Positions 58,019-64,000 of a stretch of DNA of 64,000 nt are shown piece by piece. Origin of the DNA: Porphyromonadaceae bacterium UBA4262 (GTDB lineage Bacteria > Bacteroidota > Bacteroidia > Bacteroidales > Muribaculaceae); assembly GCA_002396085.1 (NCBI GenBank), contig DGWI01000048.1:62001-126000 (forward strand). Direction: 5' to 3'. Position numbers and translations under genes: made by a program. The first letter of the stretch is position 1. Every line of letters starts with the position of its first letter. The notes below the pieces were generated by a model. It searched no databases, was not told the origin of the DNA, and saw nothing but the letters and a program-made list of their open reading frames with translations.

Positions 58019-58741
58019 TTAGAGCAGTAGTTCGGGCAGGTCGTGGTCGGGGTGGAAGCGTGCCATATCGACATAGACATTGATGCCAGCCATGATGCCG
58101 TCCTCGCTGAACTGCCAGATGGTGTAGTCACCCTCCCAACTGATGCTGGGTTTAGTGCTCGAATAACGCCCGATGTAGAGTGGATATTTGTTGAACTGCG
58201 GCGACAAGTTTTGATTGTAGAAATCCATGGTCGAGTAGATCATGGGCTTGCGCTTGAAATGGTGTTCGAGCATGCCAGCCAGCAATGACAGGCTGTCGAT
58301 GAGTTGGCTGCGCGACCAGTCGCCACGATCCTCGACATCAATCATGGGGATGAGGTCTTGCGCCACCTGAGCGGTGGTGCGAACAAAGTTGGCATACTGC
58401 TGTCGTATGGACGATTTGGTAGACAGATAGTGATAACTGCCCACGAGCAGACCATAGTGTTGTGCCTGCTGAACATTGCGCGCATAGTGAGGCGACTGAT
58501 AGGTCTCGCCCTCAGTGGCTTTGATGTAGGCAAAACGAATGTCATCGTTGGCTGTGACCTTCTCCCAGTTGATGTCGCCCTGATGACTCGAGACATCAAT
58601 GCCGTCGATGAGGGCGCCCTCGCGACGCGGCTTGACATCCCGGCTGTCACGGCTATCGCCCTGGCCACTGCATGCCACAAGCCCAGCCACCATGCCCACC
58701 ATGAGCATCGCCACAAGCCACCTATGTCGCGTCAGTTTCAT
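58019..58741 (-). CDS. GH25 family lysozyme-like lipoprotein
   Basis: The 240-residue product has a lipoprotein-type signal peptide (LVAC, Cys24) and a glycoside hydrolase family 25 domain (about 45-238). Catalytic-site residues are in place: Asp49 (GIDVSSHQG) and the Asp135-x-Glu137 pair (MIDVED). The YIKATEGETY and GSYHYLS segments are also typical. GH25 enzymes cut the beta-1,4 bond between N-acetylmuramic acid and N-acetylglucosamine in peptidoglycan. As a lipoprotein it would act in the periplasm on the cell's own wall or be surface-exposed against others. It is divergent from mfd. Confidence 0.92.
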   Translation of the reverse strand: MKLTRHRWLVAMLMVGMVAGLVACSGQGDSRDSRDVKPRREGALIDGIDVSSHQGDINWEKVTANDDIRFAYIKATEGETYQSPHYARNVQQAQHYGLLVGSYHYLSTKSSIRQQYANFVRTTAQVAQDLIPMIDVEDRGDWSRSQLIDSLSLLAGMLEHHFKRKPMIYSTMDFYNQNLSPQFNKYPLYIGRYSSTKPSISWEGDYTIWQFSEDGIMAGINVYVDMARFHPDHDLPELLL

Positions 58742-58761
58742 GTCATCGGTCTGTTTGGGTG

Positions 58762-58769
58762 CAAATTTA
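58762..58769 (-). promoter_or_regulatory. -7 box TAAATTTG for the GH25 gene
   Basis: The minus strand reads TAAATTTG ~20 nt upstream of the ATG at 58741. Confidence 0.5.
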
Positions 58770-58814
58770 CAAATTAATTTTGACCCATGTCAACGAAAAA
58801 CATTAATTTTAGAT

Positions 58815-58958
58815 AAATTAGGCGGCGTCTCGGAAAAACTCAAAACAAGTTTTGGTTTTTCGCTCAACTTGCACTATGTTGAGGGCTGTGCCCTCGAAAT
58901 TAGGCGGCGTCTCGGAAAAACTCAAAACAAGTTTTGGTTTTTCGCTCAACTTGCACTA
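58815..58958. repeat. Perfect 62-bp direct repeat upstream of mfd
   Basis: Two identical 62-bp units (58815-58876 and 58897-58958) are separated by 20 bp that contain a GAGGGC-TGT-GCCCTC hairpin. Each unit has a CAAAACAAGTTTTG palindrome and a TTTGGTTTTTCGCTCA core. Only the second is followed by an intact TAnnTTTG box. Confidence 0.92.
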
Positions 58959-58964
58959 ATTTTG
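58957..58964 (+). promoter_or_regulatory. -7 box TAATTTTG for mfd
   Basis: TAATTTTGC lies 19 nt before the GTG start. Together with the TTTGGTTTTTCGCTCA core ending 8 nt before it, it forms the same promoter design as at rnhA. Confidence 0.6.
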
Positions 58965-58983
58965 CCCGAAATTTATCAGTAAA

Positions 58984-61900
58984 GTGGAAATCAAACAACT
59001 GTGTGACATATTCTGCGGCAAGGCGCGGCAGGAAGCCTTGCGCGGACTCATGGACGGTCGCAAGCGCGGTACGATGGTCATTGATGGACTGGCCGGATCG
59101 GCCTCGTCGATGCTGTTCTCGCGTCTGCCACGACGCAAGCAGCCCTACCTCATCATTGCCAATGACCTGGACGAGGCAGGATACATCTACAACGACCTGG
59201 TGCAACTCACCGACGAGAGCCAGGCGCTCATCTTCCCCAGCGGATACAAGCGCAACATCAAGTATGGCCAGGTGGACGCTCCCAACGGCATATTGCGCAC
59301 CGAGGTACTCAACCAGTGGTATGCCAGCCCCGTGCTGCGCTGGGTGGTGACCTATCCCGAGGCACTGGCCGAGCGTGTGGCTTCGCGCCAGACTATCGAA
59401 CAGACGACCATCGAGTTGTCAGTGGGTGCGACTGTCGACCTTGTGAAGACCGCCCAACGGCTGCGCGAACTGGGATTCACACAGGTTGACTACGTCTACG
59501 AGCCCGGACAGTTTTCGGTGCGCGGCTCAATCCTTGATGTGTATAGTTACAGCAACGAGTTGCCCTACCGCATCGACTTCTTCGGCGACGAGATCGACTC
59601 CATTCGCACGTTTAATGTCGAGACACAGTTGAGCGAGCAACGCACCGAGAGCATCGGCATCATCGGCAACAACGGCAGCCAGAGCGCAGCAGGCACGTCA
59701 CTGCTCGACTACATCCAGCCCGAGACCATGCTCATCTGCCGCGATGCCCGTTGGCTCGAGACCCGCGTACGTGAGATTGCCACCGAGGGTATGTCGGCCA
59801 GCGCAGTCATCGCCCAAGAAGGCGACCAGAGCGCTATGGATCAGGTGGTGGATGCCGACCACTTTGTGGCCATGTTTCACAACTTGCGTCGCATCGACTT
59901 CAGTTACGGCGAGAGTGCCCTGAAGAGCGACTCTCGCCTGACGCTCCACTGCCAGCCACAGGGCATCTATCACAAGAACTTTGACCTCATCAGTGAGTCG
60001 TTCAAGGACTTCTTGAGCCGAGGCTATCAGATCATCATCTTGAGTGACAACGAGAAACAGATAGCGCGACTGCGTGCCATCTTTGAGGATCGCAAGGACG
60101 ACATCCGATTTGAACCTTGCATGCACACGCTTCACGAGGGATTTGTCGACGACGACTTGCATCTGTGCGTGTTCACCGACCACCAGATCTTCGACCGTTT
60201 CCACAAGTACAACCTCAAGAGCGAGCGCGCTCGATCGGGTAAGTTGGCTCTGTCACTCAAGGAGTTGAATCAGATTGAAGTGGGCGACTACATCGTCCAT
60301 GAAGATCACGGCATCGGCAAGTTTGGTGGACTGCTGCGCACGGCGGTCAACGGCAAGATGCAGGAGATGATTAAACTCACCTACCTGAACGGCGACACCA
60401 TCTTCGTTTCAATACACTCGCTGCACAAGTTGTCGAAGTATCGTGGCAAGGAGGGCATCGAGCCACGACTGCACAAACTGGGCAGCGGCACATGGAACAA
60501 AATCAAGTCGCGCACCAAGAGTCGTCTCAAGGATATCGCCCGCGACCTCATCAAGCTCTATGCCCAGCGACGCAAGGAGCAGGGCCACGCCTTCGCGCCC
60601 GACGGATACCTGCAACAAGAACTTGAGGCGTCGTTCATCTACGAGGACACACCCGACCAACTCAAGGCAACACAAGCCGTCAAGGCCGACATGGAGAGCG
60701 CCAAGCCCATGGACCGACTCGTGTGTGGCGATGTGGGCTTCGGCAAAACCGAGGTCGCCATCCGCGCGGCATTCAAGGCAGCCGTCGACGGCAAGCAGAC
60801 CGCCGTGCTGGTGCCCACCACAGTGCTGGCATTCCAGCACTACAACACATTCAGCGAGCGACTCAAAGATTTCCCTGTGCGCATCGACTATCTGAGCCGT
60901 GCCCGCAAGCCCAAGGAAGTGAAGCAACTGCTCATCGACCTAGCCGAGGGCAAGATTGACATCATCATAGGCACGCACAAACTCATTGGCAAGACAGTCA
61001 AGTTCCATGATTTGGGTCTACTGGTCATTGACGAGGAGCAGAAGTTCGGTGTCGCTACCAAGGAGAAACTCAAGCAACTCAAGGTCAATGTCGACACCCT
61101 GACGATGAGCGCCACGCCCATCCCGCGCACGCTGCAGTTCTCGCTGATGGGCGCACGTGATCTGAGTGCCATCAACACCCCACCAGCCAACCGCTACCCC
61201 ATCCTCACCACACTGGGCACACTTGACGACGACGTGGTGGCCGAGGCCATCAACTTCGAGTTGTCACGCAACGGTCAAGTGTTCTTTGTCAACAACCGCA
61301 TCGAGCAACTCTACAACCTGGAGCAGATGGTGCGGCGTGTAGTGCCCGATGCCCGTGTGGTGGTGGCTCACGGCCAGATGCCACCCGAGCAAATGGAACA
61401 GATCATCATCGACTTTGCCAACCACGACTACGATGTGTTGCTGGCCACTACCATCATCGAGAGCGGCATCGACATGCCCAACGTCAACACCATCATCATC
61501 AACAACGCGCAGAGTTATGGTCTGAGCGACTTGCATCAGTTGCGAGGTCGTGTGGGTCGCAGCAGCCGCAAGGCGTTCTGCTACCTGCTGGTACCCCCAG
61601 GGCGGCCACTCACCACGGTGGCTCGCCGCCGCTTGCAGGCCATTGAGAGTTTCAGCGACCTGGGCGCTGGCATCCACATCGCCATGCAAGACTTGGACAT
61701 CCGTGGAGCCGGCAACCTGCTAGGAGCAGAGCAGAGCGGATTCATTGCCGACCTGGGCTATGAAACCTATCAGAAGATTCTCAAGGAGGCAGTGCTGGAA
61801 CTGCGCACCGAAGAGTTTGCCGACACCTTTGCCGATGACACCAAGCCTGACGATGAACAGCAAGACTTCGTCAACGACTGCACCATCGACACCGATCTTG

Positions 61901-62334
61901 AGCTCATGTTCCCCGCCACATACGTGCCACAAGAGAATGAACGCATCACACTCTACCGCGAACTTGATGCCATGGAAACCGACATGCAGGTGCAGGACTT
62001 CGAGGCACGCATGATCGACCGCTTTGGCCCCATCCCGCCCATGGCACAGGAACTGATACGCATTGTGCCCCTTCGCCGTTACGCCCGCCGATTGGGCATC
62101 GAGAAGATTGCCCTCAAGGGCGGCATGATGTACACCTATTTTGTAGGCGAGGAGAATGTGGCCTACTATCAGTCACCCGCCTTCGGACGCATGTTGCAGT
62201 ATCTGCAGACCAACCCACGCCGTTGCCACATCCGCGACAAGGGCGGCCGCCGCTCGTTCAGCATCGAGCAAGTCACCACCGTCACCCAGGCACTCGACAT
62301 CCTGCGACTCATCACCGACCTGCCCACCATCTGA
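58984..62334 (+). CDS. mfd: Transcription-repair coupling factor Mfd
   Basis: Mfd removes RNA polymerase stalled at lesions and recruits UvrA. The 1116-residue protein has the full layout: UvrB-like N-terminal domains (about 1-400), the RNA polymerase interaction domain (about 430-500, GDYIVHEDHGIGKFGG), and the RecG-like helicase part (about 520-880) with Walker A GDVGFGKT (582-589) and DEEQ box (683-686). A C-terminal TRCF domain follows (about 960-1065). The start is the GTG at 58984. The promoter region carries a perfect 62-bp duplication. Confidence 0.97.
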   Translation: MEIKQLCDIFCGKARQEALRGLMDGRKRGTMVIDGLAGSASSMLFSRLPRRKQPYLIIANDLDEAGYIYNDLVQLTDESQALIFPSGYKRNIKYGQVDAPNGILRTEVLNQWYASPVLRWVVTYPEALAERVASRQTIEQTTIELSVGATVDLVKTAQRLRELGFTQVDYVYEPGQFSVRGSILDVYSYSNELPYRIDFFGDEIDSIRTFNVETQLSEQRTESIGIIGNNGSQSAAGTSLLDYIQPETMLICRDARWLETRVREIATEGMSASAVIAQEGDQSAMDQVVDADHFVAMFHNLRRIDFSYGESALKSDSRLTLHCQPQGIYHKNFDLISESFKDFLSRGYQIIILSDNEKQIARLRAIFEDRKDDIRFEPCMHTLHEGFVDDDLHLCVFTDHQIFDRFHKYNLKSERARSGKLALSLKELNQIEVGDYIVHEDHGIGKFGGLLRTAVNGKMQEMIKLTYLNGDTIFVSIHSLHKLSKYRGKEGIEPRLHKLGSGTWNKIKSRTKSRLKDIARDLIKLYAQRRKEQGHAFAPDGYLQQELEASFIYEDTPDQLKATQAVKADMESAKPMDRLVCGDVGFGKTEVAIRAAFKAAVDGKQTAVLVPTTVLAFQHYNTFSERLKDFPVRIDYLSRARKPKEVKQLLIDLAEGKIDIIIGTHKLIGKTVKFHDLGLLVIDEEQKFGVATKEKLKQLKVNVDTLTMSATPIPRTLQFSLMGARDLSAINTPPANRYPILTTLGTLDDDVVAEAINFELSRNGQVFFVNNRIEQLYNLEQMVRRVVPDARVVVAHGQMPPEQMEQIIIDFANHDYDVLLATTIIESGIDMPNVNTIIINNAQSYGLSDLHQLRGRVGRSSRKAFCYLLVPPGRPLTTVARRRLQAIESFSDLGAGIHIAMQDLDIRGAGNLLGAEQSGFIADLGYETYQKILKEAVLELRTEEFADTFADDTKPDDEQQDFVNDCTIDTDLELMFPATYVPQENERITLYRELDAMETDMQVQDFEARMIDRFGPIPPMAQELIRIVPLRRYARRLGIEKIALKGGMMYTYFVGEENVAYYQSPAFGRMLQYLQTNPRRCHIRDKGGRRSFSIEQVTTVTQALDILRLITDLPTI

Positions 62335-62344
62335 CCAATTAAGA

Positions 62345-62397
62345 GTTTTCGGTTTTCAGTTTTCGGTTTTCAGTTTATGGTCGCAACCGAAAACCCA
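62345..62397. repeat. RGTTNTC heptamer tract after mfd
   Basis: Forward units (TTTTCGG, TTTTCAG) and a short inverted arm (GCAACCGAAAACCC) around a TTTATGGTC centre. The tract lies between the convergent mfd and barrel-protein genes. Confidence 0.75.
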
Positions 62398-62416
62398 TTG
62401 CCATATCCAGCCAGAA

Positions 62417-63328
62417 TCACCAGAAGCGGCCGCGAATGGATAGGCCAATGGTCCAGCTGTTCTTGAGTTCGGGGCCACAACCGCCCTTAAACAACGACTG
62501 TGGCGAGTAGCGAACATAGGCTGCGATGCCACGGAAACTGATCATGCCCAGGGCATCGAACGAGATTTTGCGCTGATGCAGCCCGTTGATGCCGATGTGA
62601 TGGTTGTCATGGTCGATGCGATAACTATTGTTCACCGATGCATAGCAGTTCCAGTTCATGACGCCAGCAACTGCGACATCCCACTTGCGACCCAACGACT
62701 GGTTGAACATGAGCGGGAACTGGATGTTCACAACCGACAAGGTGGCACTGTGCTTGTCGTAGTCTACACCGTCGATAGAGTATATGCCTAGAATGCCCTC
62801 ATCGGTTCGTTCCCAGAAGTAGCGATTCTTCAACGAATAGGTAGAGTAACCAATGCCCGAACCCAGTGACAAGCGAGTGCGGTTGCGATTGAACACATAG
62901 CCCACACTCAAGAAATTGAGGACACCGAACTCACGGTGACCGCCTGCAACGATACCGTTCAGTCCAGGGCCAATGCTGTGCCCACCCCAACCGATGTAGA
63001 TGTCGCTCGTGAACAACTGGGCGTGAGGTTTCTTGTTGTCGACCGAGTCGTTCCCTTTCTTGAACGGGAAGTTAAACTCCAAGTCATGCCCCTCGCGCTG
63101 CGTGGTGCTGACGAGATCGTTATCGCCGTGCTTGATGCGGTACTGGTAGTTGTAGTCCTTGTTCTGTCCGTCGCCCATCACGTTGAGTGTGACTTCACCA
63201 TCCTTCTCTGTGATAACCACCTGGCTAGGATTGTTGATGACACGCACGGTGTCGGGTGCAGTTATCGTCTGGGCATGTGCGCCCATCATGGCCATCACAG
63301 CCATGGCTAATGCAAATTGTTTCATCAT
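62417..63328 (-). CDS. Secreted or outer-membrane protein of unknown function
   Basis: The 303-residue product has a signal peptide (cleavage at MGAHAQ), a Thr/Val-rich N-terminal part and a C-terminal barrel-like half with strands such as FLSVGYVFNRNRTRLSLGSG, and ends in SIRGRFW with a terminal aromatic residue. It fits a Bacteroidetes outer-membrane beta-barrel protein. It follows the next two genes in an operon (7-bp gap). The function is unknown. Confidence 0.8.
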   Translation of the reverse strand: MMKQFALAMAVMAMMGAHAQTITAPDTVRVINNPSQVVITEKDGEVTLNVMGDGQNKDYNYQYRIKHGDNDLVSTTQREGHDLEFNFPFKKGNDSVDNKKPHAQLFTSDIYIGWGGHSIGPGLNGIVAGGHREFGVLNFLSVGYVFNRNRTRLSLGSGIGYSTYSLKNRYFWERTDEGILGIYSIDGVDYDKHSATLSVVNIQFPLMFNQSLGRKWDVAVAGVMNWNCYASVNNSYRIDHDNHHIGINGLHQRKISFDALGMISFRGIAAYVRYSPQSLFKGGCGPELKNSWTIGLSIRGRFW

Positions 63329-63335
63329 TTTATCG

Positions 63336-63800
63336 TTATTTTTTAATTAATTGCTTGATTTTCTCTGGGCCATGCTTGCTCTCCATGTAGATGAGCGTGA
63401 CGCGGTTTTGCGGTGTCTTGTTGGCCAGACTCTGGTTGAGGTAGAACACATAGCGATAACGGGCCTGCTTCTCGGTCTTGACAGGACGAACCAGCCCCAA
63501 CTCGTAGAACCCATAGTAGAGTCGCCCGCCACGATATTCCACCTCCTTCGACTTGGCACGAGCGCCATCATGGGTCACATTCTGCTCAATAGCCTTGCCC
63601 TGTGCCATGTCGGTTACGGTGAGACTGCGATAGATGTCCAGCCCGATAGCACGCGCCTTACCGCCATCAACCAGAATCTCGGTGGCAGTGGGCGACTGCT
63701 TGAATCGGCCGTCAAACAGGGCATTGATGGCAAGGCCATCTTGTGCCCATAGTGCTGCACAATAGGCACACAACATAAATATTACTATATAACGCTTCAT
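63336..63800 (-). CDS. Small secreted protein of unknown function
   Basis: The 154-residue product has a signal peptide (cleavage near ALWAQD) and a basic body with a YRSLTVTD...GGRLYYGFYEL core, ending in LIYMESKHGPEKIKQLIKK. It resembles a Bacteroidales family of small envelope proteins often placed downstream of a sigma factor or membrane protein gene. It is the middle gene of a three-gene operon: 10 bp after the partial gene at the right edge and 7 bp before the barrel-protein gene. Confidence 0.75.
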   Translation of the reverse strand: MKRYIVIFMLCAYCAALWAQDGLAINALFDGRFKQSPTATEILVDGGKARAIGLDIYRSLTVTDMAQGKAIEQNVTHDGARAKSKEVEYRGGRLYYGFYELGLVRPVKTEKQARYRYVFYLNQSLANKTPQNRVTLIYMESKHGPEKIKQLIKK

Positions 63801-63810
63801 ATCTGTTCGG

Positions 63811-64000
63811 TCAGTTAGTGATTGTCAATTGGTTTAACATGCTCTGCTGCAACTCATCACTGGCATCGCCCATATTGCCCAGATCGCTGGCAATGAGGTT
63901 CATCACCTGTTCCTGGTCATCGATGGGCTGGCCACCAACCCATGCCACGCACTGTCCACGACGGGCGTTGAGCATCACGATGCCCGCCGCCAGGAGGACA
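63811..64000 (-). CDS. C-terminal end of an envelope protein, partial at right edge
   Basis: The minus strand is open from the window edge to a TGA at 63811-63813, giving the last 62 residues. They start with a short hydrophobic stretch (VLLAAGIVML), then NARRGQCVAWVGGQPIDDQE and an acidic/Gln-rich end. A residual membrane segment followed by a small soluble end is likely. Too short for family assignment. It precedes the small secreted protein gene by 10 bp and is probably the first or second gene of the operon. Confidence 0.65.
   Translation of the reverse strand, partial: VLLAAGIVMLNARRGQCVAWVGGQPIDDQEQVMNLIASDLGNMGDASDELQQSMLNQLTITN

Overview
The window looks like a chromosomal segment of a Bacteroidales bacterium (Muribaculaceae or Prevotellaceae-like; the family is a guess). 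The evidence is the Bacteroidetes-type promoter (-7 box TAnnTTTG) in front of many genes, the near absence of Shine-Dalgarno sequences, and typical neighbourhoods: DUF4271-hemD-rnpA-yidD-tatD, psd-pssA-DUF4834, exbB-exbD-tonB, LytS/LytTR two-component pairs, and secreted proteins with conserved C-terminal tags. The first ~2.3 kb is clearly richer in A+T than the rest and holds the 5' part of a DNA methyltransferase gene running off the left edge, so it is probably the border of an acquired restriction-modification or defence segment.

Layout. 1-2.1 kb: partial Mod-type methyltransferase and a small secreted protein. 2.4-8.2 kb: GH16 glucanase with a dockerin-like tail and lgt; then a LOG-family gene and the heme/RNase P/TatD cluster. 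8.4-18.4 kb: lipoprotein, NAD-dependent epimerase, aroK, rnhA, a glycosyltransferase, a radical SAM protein, a LytS-type kinase with two response regulators, and two secreted proteins (one leucine-rich). 18.4-23.3 kb: a repeat-rich stretch with a ~360-bp duplication, a gene remnant, REP-like palindromes and a MITE-like element around a TPR/AraC regulator and a secreted protein. 23.3-30.6 kb: HxlR regulator with divergent cupin gene, psuK-psuG pseudouridine catabolism, a YfhO-like membrane protein and a CotH-like secreted protein. 30.9-39 kb: outer-membrane porin-like protein, lptC, a CorC/HlyC protein, SDR, ribF, psd-pssA, recA. 39-45 kb: a 1624-residue GLUG-repeat secreted protein with a dockerin-like tail and a small tagged secreted protein. 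45-52 kb: second LytTR system, tonB-exbD-exbB, a GYF_2 membrane protein and an unusual zinc-ribbon/FtsK-gamma-like/membrane-anchor protein. 52-64 kb: serine hydrolase, xerD, a macro-like protein, manC, GH25 lysozyme, mfd and an envelope protein operon cut by the right edge.

The genes mix housekeeping functions (DNA repair, phospholipid, heme, flavin, lipoprotein and LPS-export biogenesis) with a large secreted and surface proteome. No tRNA, rRNA or CRISPR array was seen. The most unusual signal is the intergenic DNA. More than fifteen gaps carry degenerate tandem repeats of 7-nt units in several sequence classes, often arranged as long imperfect hairpins, and in several places these tracts have become the start, end or linker codons of neighbouring genes. 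A MITE-like element with 23-bp terminal inverted repeats, a dispersed terminator module, and a perfectly duplicated 62-bp promoter segment before mfd add to this.
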